64,000 bases of DNA from Thermohalobaculum sp039821125. GTDB taxonomy: Bacteria; Pseudomonadota; Alphaproteobacteria; Rhodobacterales; Rhodobacteraceae. Shown piece after piece: positions 8,703 to 16,697 of the stretch. The translations under genes and the position numbers were made by a program. The notes under the pieces were generated by a model. That model was given only the letters and a program-made list of their open reading frames with translations, searched no databases and had not been told where the DNA came from. Positions within the stretch are counted from its first letter, which is position 1. Each line of letters opens with the position of its first letter. The stretch covers positions 8,384-72,383 of the forward strand of contig JBCBOR010000016.1 of assembly GCA_039821125.1 (NCBI GenBank). The letters run 5' to 3'.

Positions 8703-9652
8703 GTCCGCAGGGGGCCAAACATCAGACCCAGCGACAGCAACGCAGCCAATCCGGCAGGCCAGGCCCAGAGCGGGCGATGCACAAGGGCCGACGGGCCGTC
8801 CGTCGTGATGGCTTCAATACGGTCAATCTCTTCCGCTACTGTGGCCAAATCCTCGGTCGTCTTGACGCGAAAGAACGTCCCACCTGACAGCTCGGCGATG
8901 GCGTTCAAGGCCTCGGCATCAACGGCATCACGCTCTCCATCCGCGTTCGACAGATCGCGCGGTCCCATCGCAATGGTGTGCACACGGATGCCAAGATCAC
9001 GGGCAAGCCTGGCCGCATCTCGCGGCTTTACAGGGCCGGAGTTATGCACGCCGTCCGATAGCAGGATGACCACCTTGGCCTCGGCCGCGCTCTGGCTCAG
9101 ACGCTTGAATGCCAGCCCCATGGCACCGCTGATCCCCGTGGCACGCCCGGAAATCCCAATCTCCGCATCCTCGATGGCTCTTGCCACAGCCGTAATGTCA
9201 TAGGTCGGCGGCGTCGCGTAGTAGGCACGGCTGCCAAAAATCACCAGCGCCACCCGATCGCCACCCCGGCGCATCACAAAGCGCGTCGCCACGTGCTTGA
9301 GCGCCGCGAGACGCGAGACTTCCTGCCCGTCAATGGCAAAGTCCTTGCGCACCATGGACCCTGAGAGATCGAGCGCCAGAACAAGTTCACGCCCGCTGAC
9401 CGGTAGGGCGGGATTGGCCACCATCTGCCGGGGCCCGGCGGCGGCGATCACCAACGTGACCCAAAGCAGGATCGGTAGAACCACGTGTGCGAAATCTGCA
9501 CTGGCCTGGCCCGACCCGTAGCCGAGCCTCGCGCCAATCCCTTCCGGCACCATCAAGGCAGCGCCGCCCGAGGCACGGTGGCGCAGGAAGCGCCAGGCCA
9601 GCCAAGGCGCGGGCAGGAGAAGCAGGATCAGCGGATCGGCGAACCCGAACAC
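8699..9652 (-). CDS. VWA-domain membrane protein, BatA-like
   Basis: This 317-residue BatA-type protein starts MFGFADPLILLLLPAPWLAW, the conserved N-terminal membrane region. It has a second membrane segment (VVLPILLWVTLVIAAAG) and a VWA domain with a complete MIDAS (LALDLSGSMV), a Thr-containing loop and VILLSDGVHNSG. A terminal helix (ALLSLGLMFG) completes the usual topology. It lies directly upstream of the BatB-like gene with a four-base overlap and four bases downstream of the DUF4381-like gene. Confidence 0.85.
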   Translation of the reverse strand: MFGFADPLILLLLPAPWLAWRFLRHRASGGAALMVPEGIGARLGYGSGQASADFAHVVLPILLWVTLVIAAAGPRQMVANPALPVSGRELVLALDLSGSMVRKDFAIDGQEVSRLAALKHVATRFVMRRGGDRVALVIFGSRAYYATPPTYDITAVARAIEDAEIGISGRATGISGAMGLAFKRLSQSAAEAKVVILLSDGVHNSGPVKPRDAARLARDLGIRVHTIAMGPRDLSNADGERDAVDAEALNAIAELSGGTFFRVKTTEDLATVAEEIDRIEAITTDGPSALVHRPLWAWPAGLAALLSLGLMFGPLRT

Positions 9653-9655
9653 GGC

Positions 9656-10069
9656 TCAGCGCCCAACCGTCCGCACAGCGCGCTCGGCCATGACCGAGAG
9701 CCGGTCGGATGTGGTCTCGCCCGGCCTGTAAAGCGCTTCACTGAGCGATGAGATCTCTGCGGCATCAAATTCGAAGCGACGGGCTGCTCTCTCCGTCCAG
9801 CGGCCTGAGCCCGGTGAGGTCTGCTCTGTCGCGTCCCTCAGCAACATGGCGAGGTGGAGCGTTTTCTCTGGTTCGGGCAGGGAGTGCGTCATCGCAAGCC
9901 GGTCCTGCCATCTCTGACGCCTACTGCGCCCCCGGAAGGCGGAGAGGCCCATACCGATCAGCCCGGCAAGAACAAGACCAAGAGCGAGGGCGGCGATCAC
10001 GTCGAGTATGCTCGGCGGAACCTCGCGCAAGCCGTAGAGACCGGCGAGGATGTCAGCATCCTCAGGCAA
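9656..10069 (-). CDS. DUF4381-like membrane protein
   Basis: This 137-residue protein has one N-terminal membrane helix (ILDVIAALALGLVLAGLIGMGL) followed by an Arg-rich cytoplasmic region and a helical domain ending SDRLSVMAERAVRTVGR. The GLYGLREVPPSI motif before the helix is typical of DUF4381 proteins, which sit between DUF58 and VWA genes in MoxR operons. It overlaps the end of the DUF58 gene by eight bases. The function is unknown; the operon position suggests a scaffold or partner for the VWA proteins. Confidence 0.7.
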   Translation of the reverse strand: MPEDADILAGLYGLREVPPSILDVIAALALGLVLAGLIGMGLSAFRGRSRRQRWQDRLAMTHSLPEPEKTLHLAMLLRDATEQTSPGSGRWTERAARRFEFDAAEISSLSEALYRPGETTSDRLSVMAERAVRTVGR

Positions 10070-10889
10070 CGGCGAGCTGTTCCTCGGGCGACAGCGCCGC
10101 AGTCACGATGCCGGTGACCATATCATCGACGCCGGTCGTCGGCAGCCCTCCCGGCGGCGGCGCAGTGCCCGACCTGCCCGTTGCGGTGCAATAGCGAAAG
10201 CTTTTGCGCGGGGCATCGGTCTCGAACGCATCCACCACACGTAGGACCGAGAGATTGCATCGCCGGGTCAATGCACGGGCAGCCTCTTCAAAACCGGCAC
10301 CACAGGTATCGAACGCCGTTGCCATCACGACCGACGCTCCGCGAGGGGCAAGCCGCTGTGCGAATTCCAACGTCGCGTCCAGAGGAGGGTCGAGATGTGC
10401 ACCGGCCTCCATCGCCCTGGCATGACAGCGCGCCATGGCCCCGATTGCGGCCACCATTGACCGATCGCGCGTGCGCGGCGCCACGAAAACCGGATCGGCA
10501 GCGGAGATCGCGAGCATGCCGACACGTCCTCCCTCGATCACGGCGCGCCAGCCTGCGACCGCCAAAGCTTCTGCCGCCGCGATGGACCGAAGCGTTCGGC
10601 GGGTCCCCCACAACATCGATGGCCGGAAATCGGCAATCAGCAAGGTCGTCCTATCCCGCTCGGCCTGAAAGGTGCGGACCTGCATGTGCCCACTCCGCGC
10701 CGTTGCATTGCGGTCGATATGGCGTGGATCGTCGCCATCGGCGTAGGCACGCAGATCCGCCGTCTCGAGCCCCTGCCCCCGCGCACGTGTGACAAAGCCG
10801 CCCGGCAGCGACGTCACGGACTGAGCACCGATGGTGCGCCGTGCCAGCGCGCGAAGTTTGAGCAGATGACCCGGATCCAAAGTGACCAT
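10062..10889 (-). CDS. DUF58 domain protein of the moxR operon
   Basis: This is a 275-residue cytoplasmic DUF58 protein. The family core is visible as GFVTRARGQGLETADLRAYADGDDPRHIDRNATARSG (split here only for description), then VRTFQAERDRTTLLIADFRPSM, which resembles a degenerate VWA-type fold. DUF58 proteins nearly always follow moxR, as here (12 bases downstream). The biochemical role is unknown; it is thought to act as an adaptor between the AAA ATPase and its substrate. Confidence 0.85.
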   Translation of the reverse strand: MVTLDPGHLLKLRALARRTIGAQSVTSLPGGFVTRARGQGLETADLRAYADGDDPRHIDRNATARSGHMQVRTFQAERDRTTLLIADFRPSMLWGTRRTLRSIAAAEALAVAGWRAVIEGGRVGMLAISAADPVFVAPRTRDRSMVAAIGAMARCHARAMEAGAHLDPPLDATLEFAQRLAPRGASVVMATAFDTCGAGFEEAARALTRRCNLSVLRVVDAFETDAPRKSFRYCTATGRSGTAPPPGGLPTTGVDDMVTGIVTAALSPEEQLAVA

Positions 10890-10901
10890 CGCCGTGCGCC
10901 C

Positions 10902-11855
10902 TCAGAGCGGTTCGATCGTGTCGAGCAAGCCGCGCACGACACCGCGTGCGGTTGCCCCATCGGCTTCGGCGCGCCACGTCAGCACCATCCTGTGCGCCAA
11001 CGCATCCTCGGCCAATGCGGTGACATCTTCGGGCGTGGTGTAGTCGCGGCCATCGAGCCATGCGCGTGCCCGCGCCCCGGCCACCAACGCCAAAGATCCG
11101 CGAGGCGATGCCGGGTGCTGCACTTCAGGGCATAGATCTGCATCACGCGTCGCCGTGACGAGGCGCACGACATACTCCTTCAGAGCGGGCGCCACATGCA
11201 CCTCCCGAACGGCCGAACGCGCCGTTGCAAGATCAGAGATCAAAAGTCGCGCGGGCGCATCTTGGTCCCCGAGCGCTTCTGCATCCACGAGATCTAGGAT
11301 GCGCATCTCCTCGTCCGGTCCGGGCACATCGACAAGCGCATGGAAGAGAAATCGGTCGAGCTGTGCTTCGGGCAGCGGAAACGTGCCTTCATGTTCGATC
11401 GGGTTCTGTGTGGCCACGACCATGAAGGGGTCGGGCAGTTCCCGCGTCTCACCGCCGACGGTGACCTGTGCTTCCGCCATCCCTTCCAATAACGCAGATT
11501 GTACTTTTGGAGGCGCCCGGTTGATCTCGTCAACCAGAACGATCGAGTTGAAGATCGGCCCGGGCGTGAAATCAAAACTGCCGGTGTCGGGGCGGAACAC
11601 CGGTGTGCCGGTCAGGTCCGACGGCATCAGATCCGGCGTGCATTGAACCCGGGCGAAACTGGCATCGACACCCTCGGCGAGCAGACGTACCGCGCGGGTC
11701 TTGGCAAGACCGGGAACACCCTCGATCAGCACATGCCCGCCTGTAAGAAGACCGATCAACAGTCGCTCGACCAGCGCAGCGCGCCCGATGAGACGCCCCT
11801 CGATCCAGTCGCCGAGACTCCGTATCGCCGCCTGAGGCAGGCTGGTGTCGTGCAC
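10902..11855 (-). CDS. MoxR-family AAA ATPase
   Basis: This is a MoxR-type AAA+ ATPase of about 317 residues, probably a chaperone that remodels or activates the VWA proteins encoded downstream. Motifs in order are Walker A GVPGLAKT, Walker B IVLVDEINRA, sensor-1 VVATQNPIEHEGTFPLPEAQLDRF (shown as family hallmark) and the C-terminal lid. I chose a GTG at 11855, which has GGGGAGGGAGA just upstream and gives the usual MoxR length. The open frame upstream to 12149 lacks family similarity and would cross the divergent promoter. It is the first gene of the seven-gene operon. Confidence 0.88.
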   Translation of the reverse strand: MHDTSLPQAAIRSLGDWIEGRLIGRAALVERLLIGLLTGGHVLIEGVPGLAKTRAVRLLAEGVDASFARVQCTPDLMPSDLTGTPVFRPDTGSFDFTPGPIFNSIVLVDEINRAPPKVQSALLEGMAEAQVTVGGETRELPDPFMVVATQNPIEHEGTFPLPEAQLDRFLFHALVDVPGPDEEMRILDLVDAEALGDQDAPARLLISDLATARSAVREVHVAPALKEYVVRLVTATRDADLCPEVQHPASPRGSLALVAGARARAWLDGRDYTTPEDVTALAEDALAHRMVLTWRAEADGATARGVVRGLLDTIEPL

Positions 11856-12110
11856 GTCTCCCTCCCCTTTCGGGCGTTTGCCGTTTCTTATGCTGGTCCA
11901 GCCCGGCGATGCGGACGCGCCCAAATCCGAACGGTGCCACATGACACTAGGCAACCTTCGGCGTTGGGACAACTGCGCTAAAGTCATAGAAGAGACCCAA
12001 GAGCATGCCTTCCACACGGCCGGAGAGCGATCCAGCCGGGTTGGGAACATGCCCTGCGGCATCGAAGCCCGGGTGCCCGCCACATCGCCTCTGGCAATCT
12101 TCAGCTGATA

Positions 12111-12132
12111 ATTGTATACAATTGTATGCAAT
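12111..12132. promoter_or_regulatory. Palindromic operator pair, GntR-like
   Basis: The sequence holds a perfect 12-base palindrome ATTGTATACAAT at 12111-12122. A second, one-mismatch copy, ATTGTATGCAAT, is at 12121-12132, so the two are phased exactly 10 bp apart and share two bases. TTGTATACAA resembles operators of GntR/FadR-type regulators. The annotated ATG of the AbrB-like gene (12126) lies inside the second copy, so a bound repressor would cover the start codon. It also sits in the divergent gap to moxR. No GntR gene is in the window. Confidence 0.6.
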
Positions 12133-13160
12133 TGAAACAGATCTTTCACCCGGATCGTCTGCTCACCTTGTTTCTCGCCGGACTCGGCGCGGCCGGGTTC
12201 TGGTTTCTAAAACTGCCCCTGCCCCTGCTTTTGGGTCCGATGTTCGCATGCCTTGTGGCGGCTTTGGCGGGTATGCGGCTGCGCGGGGTCCCACCAGTCT
12301 CAAATGCCATGCGCCCGGTCCTCGGGGTTGCGGTCGGGGCATCGCTGACCCCGGCCTTGTTCGCACAACTCGGTGGCATGGCTCTTTCAGTCGCGCTTAT
12401 CCCGCCTTTCGTGCTGGCGATCGGACTGACAGGATATCCCTATTTCCGGAAAGTCTGGGGGTTCGACCACGCCACCAGCTACTACGCCGCCGCGCCCGGA
12501 GGGCTGCAGGACATGCTGGTCTTCGGCGAAGCAGCAGGCGCCGATCCGCGCGCGCTGTCGCTTATCCACACCACACGAGTGCTGATTATCGTGTCGCTGA
12601 TGCCGTTCCTGTTGACATGGATCTGGGGGCTCAGCCTGTCCGGCCTGCCCGGCGCGCCTGCCTCGGACGTGCCGCTCATTGACATTGTGCTGATGCTGGT
12701 TGCTGCAGGTGTCGGATGGTGGGCGGGCGAGCGAATTGGTCTTTTCGGCGCGCCGATCCTTGGTCCGATGCTGGTCGCCGGTGCGCTCAGCCTGACCGAC
12801 ATCCTGCACAGCCGCCCACCAGGCGAGGCGATGCAGTTCGCGCAGTTCTTTCTCGGTCTTGGGATCGGGGTGAAGTACTCCGGGATCACCTGGACCGAGA
12901 TCAGGCGCATCCTGACGGCGTCTGCCGGGTTCTGTCTGATGCTCGCGGGCCTCAGCGTGCTGTTCGCCGAGATCGTGATCCAGACCGGGCTCGCCGATCC
13001 GCTCGAGGCGATCATGGCTTTCGCCCCCGGCGGACAAGCCGAGATGGTCCTCCTGGCGATCCTGGCGGGCGCCGACATGGCCTATGTGGTCACGCACCAT
13101 CTGCTGCGCGTCGTCGTTGTGATCCTGGGTGCACCGCTTGCCGCGCGGCTGTTCCGCTGA
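12126..13160 (+). CDS. AbrB-family (AmoA-like) integral membrane protein
   Basis: This is a 344-residue, highly hydrophobic protein with about ten membrane segments in two repeated halves, each with an LPLPLLLGPM- or LFGAPILGPM-type motif. These are hallmarks of the PF05145 family (misnamed AbrB/ammonia monooxygenase), which are thought to be transporters. The segment AAPGGLQDM in the first half and FAPGGQAEM in the second show the internal duplication. No Shine-Dalgarno precedes the ATG at 12126, which lies within a palindromic operator; TTG at 12132 is an alternative start. Substrate unknown. Confidence 0.78.
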   Translation: MQLKQIFHPDRLLTLFLAGLGAAGFWFLKLPLPLLLGPMFACLVAALAGMRLRGVPPVSNAMRPVLGVAVGASLTPALFAQLGGMALSVALIPPFVLAIGLTGYPYFRKVWGFDHATSYYAAAPGGLQDMLVFGEAAGADPRALSLIHTTRVLIIVSLMPFLLTWIWGLSLSGLPGAPASDVPLIDIVLMLVAAGVGWWAGERIGLFGAPILGPMLVAGALSLTDILHSRPPGEAMQFAQFFLGLGIGVKYSGITWTEIRRILTASAGFCLMLAGLSVLFAEIVIQTGLADPLEAIMAFAPGGQAEMVLLAILAGADMAYVVTHHLLRVVVVILGAPLAARLFR

Positions 13161-13210
13161 CACCTGTCATCGGGTATCACCGCATGGCCCCGTTCTGACC
13201 GGAGACCACA

Positions 13211-13705
13211 ATGGCTCAGCCCTACCTGCCCGAGACGCCAGCAGATCTGCCAACGCCTGAGCAAATGGCGCAACTGAAGGGCATCGACATCATGCGCGGG
13301 ATCCTGGCCGGGCGGTTCCCCGGCGCACCGATCGCGAAGCTGGCGAACATGATGATCGAGGAGGTCGCCGAGGGTCGGGTCGTCTTCTCAGCGACGCCGA
13401 AATTCGAGCACTACAACCCTATGGGCAGCGTGCATGGCGGCTGGTTCGGTGTTCTGCTCGACAGCGCTATGGGGTGCGCAGTCATGACGATGCTGCCGCG
13501 TGGCAAAGGCTACGCCACGCTGGAGTACAAGGTGAACATCCTGCGCGCCGCCTACGAAGGGACACCGAAGCTGCTCTGCACCGGAACGACCGTGCATGTC
13601 GGACGACGGACGGCGACCGCAGAGGCGCGGCTGGAAGACAGTGACGGCAAGCTCTACGCCACGGGAACAACGACCTGCTTCGTGATGGATCTTGCTCCAA
13701 CCTGA
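13211..13705 (+). CDS. PaaI-family hotdog thioesterase
   Basis: This is a 164-residue hotdog-fold acyl-CoA thioesterase. The motif NPMGSVHGGWFGVLLDSAMG contains the conserved HGG and the catalytic acidic residue (Asp) typical of the PaaI family. It is followed by the beta-strand segments EYKVNILRAAYEG and TTVHVGRRTATAEARL, ending with TGTTTCFV. GGAGACC precedes the start. It follows the AbrB-like gene by about 50 bases in the same direction. PaaI-type enzymes clear aromatic or aliphatic acyl-CoAs; the substrate here is not evident. Confidence 0.85.
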   Translation: MAQPYLPETPADLPTPEQMAQLKGIDIMRGILAGRFPGAPIAKLANMMIEEVAEGRVVFSATPKFEHYNPMGSVHGGWFGVLLDSAMGCAVMTMLPRGKGYATLEYKVNILRAAYEGTPKLLCTGTTVHVGRRTATAEARLEDSDGKLYATGTTTCFVMDLAPT

Positions 13706-14120
13706 GTATGCTCGCGCCTGCGAAAACACCTCAGAGACCGCCTGCAGGTGATTCGCACTGGGCCGGATCAGACAAGTGATTGATCGCTTGCCCACCCCAT
13801 CACGAAACAATCTTGCTGAGATTTAGCGGCTCAACCCGGCGGATTGGGCCGCGTCTTTCCGTCCCGCCCTTCGCGAATGCAGCTGAAGAGTGTCGGAAAT
13901 CGCCCCCTCAGAGGAGCGAGGCTTCGGGATTAATCATTCCTAACAACATCTTAACCACACATCACGATTTAGAATGCACCGCAACAAAAAATCTTTTTGG
14001 ATGCTTGACGATGCCAAGAGCGTCCGCGCATGCTCGGATTGGGGATCAATCCCTGTTTGATCAAACTTATGGGCGCTGGCGCCCACCCCGCGATGTCGGG
14101 GAACAGGTAAGAGGTATGCA
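13706..14120. other. Intergenic leader upstream of the amino-acid transporter operon
   Basis: About 415 bases without a supported gene. The stretch 13935-14000 is visibly A/T-richer than its surroundings and is a plausible promoter area. Just before the binding-protein gene are two inverted repeats: GGGCGC-TG-GCGCCC around 14071-14084 and CCCCGCGATGTCGGGG around 14087-14102. They could form a leader hairpin near the ribosome-binding site AAGAGGT. No specific riboswitch is recognised. Confidence 0.4.
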
Positions 14121-15137
14121 ATGAAAACATCCGTATTCTTCGGCACGCTGGCCGCAGCCGGTCTGGCTGCCGGCATGGCGAGCGCCGCGACGCTGGACGA
14201 TGTGAAGGCCGCGGGCGAGCTGAAATGCGGCGTCTCGACCGGTCTTGTCGGCTTCGCCGCACCGGACGCAGACGGCAAGTGGAACGGCTTCGACGTTGCG
14301 ATCTGCCGCGCGGTTGCAGCGGCTGTGCTGGGCGACGGAAACGCCGTTAAGTTCGTGCCAACCACCGGTAAGACGCGCTTCACCGCGCTGGCCTCGGGCG
14401 AAGTCGACATGCTGGCCCGGAACACCACCTGGACCTTCTCGCGCGATGTCGACCTTGGCTTTGAGTTCGTGGGCGTCAACTACTATGACGGTCAGGGCTT
14501 CATGGTGCCGAAATCGCTGGGCGTCTCTTCGGCGAAAGAACTCGATGGCGCAACCGTCTGCATCCAGACCGGCACCACGACCGAGCTGAACCTCGCTGAC
14601 TTCTTCCGCGCCAACAACATGAGCTATGAACCGGTCCCGATCGAGACCAACGCCGAAGCACAGCAGAAGTACCTGGCCAACGCCTGCGACGTCTACACCA
14701 CGGACGCATCCGGTCTGGCAGCAACGCGCGCGACTTTCGAAGATCCGGCCGCCCATGTCGTGCTTCCGGAAATCGTCTCGAAAGAGCCGCTCGGCCCGCT
14801 GGTTCGCCACGGTGACAACCAATGGGGCGACATCGTCCGCTGGACGCTCAACGCGTTGGTCACGGCGGAAGAGCTGGGCGTGACCTCGGCAAATCTCGAC
14901 GAGATGGCCGCTGGCACCAACAACCCGGAAATCAATCGTCTCATGGGCACCGAAGGTGACCTCGGCGCAATGCTTGGCCTCGACAAAGAGTGGGCCAAAC
15001 GCGCTCTGGCCGAAAGCGGCAACTATGGCGAGATCTTTGATGCCAACATCGGCCCGGACACCGCGATCGGCCTCGGTCGCGGACTGAACGCCCTGTGGAC
15101 CAAAGGCGGCATCCTCTACAGCCCGCCGTTCCGTTGA
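14121..15137 (+). CDS. bztA: General/acidic L-amino-acid ABC transporter substrate-binding protein
   Basis: This 338-residue periplasmic protein matches BztA/AapJ. It has a signal peptide (MKTSVFFGTLAAAGLAAGMASA) followed by TLDDVKAAGELKCGVSTGLVGFA, the usual mature start. The amino-acid-binding fold motifs GFDVAICRAVAAAV and GEVDMLARNTTWTFSRD are clear. In Rhodobacter capsulatus the bzt system imports Glu, Gln, Asp and Asn; AapJ of Rhizobium takes many amino acids. It is first in a four-gene operon and is separated from the permeases by a stable hairpin that may raise its relative expression. Confidence 0.92.
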   Translation: MKTSVFFGTLAAAGLAAGMASAATLDDVKAAGELKCGVSTGLVGFAAPDADGKWNGFDVAICRAVAAAVLGDGNAVKFVPTTGKTRFTALASGEVDMLARNTTWTFSRDVDLGFEFVGVNYYDGQGFMVPKSLGVSSAKELDGATVCIQTGTTTELNLADFFRANNMSYEPVPIETNAEAQQKYLANACDVYTTDASGLAATRATFEDPAAHVVLPEIVSKEPLGPLVRHGDNQWGDIVRWTLNALVTAEELGVTSANLDEMAAGTNNPEINRLMGTEGDLGAMLGLDKEWAKRALAESGNYGEIFDANIGPDTAIGLGRGLNALWTKGGILYSPPFR

Positions 15138-15167
15138 TCCCGGCGTTGAGCTGACCTGACACGACCC

Positions 15168-15202
15168 GAGGGCGCGCTTTCCATCTGCGAAGGCGCGCCC
15201 TC
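15168..15202 (+). terminator. Intra-operon hairpin after the binding-protein gene
   Basis: The sequence contains GAGGGCGCGC at 15168-15177 and its exact complement GCGCGCCCTC at 15193-15202, separated by a 15-base loop and followed by TCTCATTC rather than a U-run. This 10-bp GC stem lies between the bztA-like and bztB-like genes. Such hairpins in ABC operons commonly act as leaky terminators or 3' stabilisers that give an excess of binding protein. The effect is inferred. Confidence 0.7.
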
Positions 15203-15250
15203 TCTCATTCCAAGACAAAAACCAAAAAACACCCGACAGGAAGCCGCACA

Positions 15251-16696
15251 ATGTCCGTCACCGCCACGGCACCACCGCCCGAGAGTTTCCGGCTCAGCCA
15301 GCTCGTCTACGACACGCGCTACCGCGGCATGACGATCCAGATCGTTGCGCTGTTCGCGTTGATGCTGGCCTTCGCCTGGCTGATCAGCAATGCCATCGCC
15401 AACCTCGAGGCATTGGGCAAGGATTTCGATTTCGGCTTTCTGTTCTCGACGTCTGGCTACGACGTGAACCAGCGGCTGCTTGAGTACAGCTCGCAGTCGA
15501 CCCACGGCCGCGCTGCGGTCATGGGCATCCTGAACACGCTGGTTCTGGCGCTGGTGGGTTGTATCACGGCGACCTTCCTGGGCGTGTTGGCCGGTGTCGC
15601 AAGACTGAGCAAGAACTGGATCGTCTCGCGACTGATGACGGTCTACGTCGAGGCGTTTCGGAATGTCCCCGTCCTGCTCTGGATCATCATAGTCGTCGCC
15701 GTCGTGAACGAGACGCTGCCCGCCCCCCGCGAATTCCGCGGGCAGGAAACCGGCGCTATCATCTTCACGAACCGCGGGTTCTACTTCCCCGAGGTGCTGT
15801 TCTCGCGCGGCCTCGGTGACTGGGATCTGGAAGGATCGTTCATACACAGGCGGCTCGTGTTTCTTGCAGTGGCAGCACTAGTCTTTTTTATGCTGCGCGG
15901 TGTGCTGATCAATCTGACAAAAACTCTGTTCAAGAACGTCAAAGCCGATAGCTGGCTGGCAAGCGCGGTCCAATTCATCGTGGTCTCGATCATTGTCAGC
16001 GTCATCTTCCGGATGATGGGCTTTCAGAGCTTCGAGTTTCCGCCTTTCAAGATCTCGCTCGATCTGATCGTCATCGTTGCGGTTCTGGGCACGGGCCTTT
16101 TCATCTCGAAAAAGATCGGAGCCTGGGCCGACGCGCAACAGGCATCGACGGGCAGCCGCCCGAACGTCTTGTGGTACAGGCTGGGCGTCGTATTCTTGCC
16201 GGTGATCCTGGTGCTGATCGTGCTCGGGTTCCACTTTGGATACGCCGAGTTGAAGGGCTTCAACTTCCGCGGCGGCACCTATGTGCGCGACAGCTTCATC
16301 GCCCTCTGGATTGCATTGAGCCTCTACACCGGCGCGTTCATCGCCGAGGCCGTGCGGGCAGGGATCCAATCGGTATCGAAGGGCCAGACGGAAGCCGCCT
16401 TTGCACTCGGGATCCAGCCGGGCCGCACCATGAGCCTGGTGATCCTGCCGCAGGCGCTGCGCGTGATCGTGCCACCGCTGATCTCGCAGTACCTGAACCT
16501 GACCAAGAACTCGTCCCTGGCCATCGCGGTCGGATACATGGACGCGACCGGCACCCTGGGCGGCATCACGCTGAACCAGACAGGTCGCGAGATGGAGACG
16601 ATCCTGCTGCTGATGGCCTTCTACCTGGTCGTCTCGCTGACGATTTCGTTCTTCATGAACCTCTACAACGAACGCACGAAGCTGAAGGAGCGCTGA
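15251..16696 (+). CDS. bztB: Amino-acid ABC transporter permease, BztB/AapQ-like, enlarged
   Basis: This inner-membrane permease has 481 residues. The N-terminal half shows GILNTLVLALVGCITATFLGVLAGVARLS and the C-terminal half the EAA loop (EAVRAGIQSVSKGQTEAAFALG, abbreviated by position about 375-400) typical of His/Glu-type permeases. Usual BztB/AapQ proteins are near 400 residues. The extra length is in the middle (about residues 195-330), which holds additional hydrophobic segments (FLAVAALVFFMLRGVLI; FIVVSIIVSVIFRMMG; LIVIVAVLGTGLFI). AGGAAG precedes the ATG. The stop is one base from the next gene, showing coupling. Confidence 0.9.
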   Translation: MSVTATAPPPESFRLSQLVYDTRYRGMTIQIVALFALMLAFAWLISNAIANLEALGKDFDFGFLFSTSGYDVNQRLLEYSSQSTHGRAAVMGILNTLVLALVGCITATFLGVLAGVARLSKNWIVSRLMTVYVEAFRNVPVLLWIIIVVAVVNETLPAPREFRGQETGAIIFTNRGFYFPEVLFSRGLGDWDLEGSFIHRRLVFLAVAALVFFMLRGVLINLTKTLFKNVKADSWLASAVQFIVVSIIVSVIFRMMGFQSFEFPPFKISLDLIVIVAVLGTGLFISKKIGAWADAQQASTGSRPNVLWYRLGVVFLPVILVLIVLGFHFGYAELKGFNFRGGTYVRDSFIALWIALSLYTGAFIAEAVRAGIQSVSKGQTEAAFALGIQPGRTMSLVILPQALRVIVPPLISQYLNLTKNSSLAIAVGYMDATGTLGGITLNQTGREMETILLLMAFYLVVSLTISFFMNLYNERTKLKER

Positions 16697-16697
16697 G

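Noticed and set aside
7779..9203. Long plus-strand open frame of 474 codons opposite the bat operon
   Set aside because: It is antisense to two clear VWA genes, has low-complexity Arg/Pro/Gly composition and no family features. Long antisense frames are expected in high-GC coding DNA.
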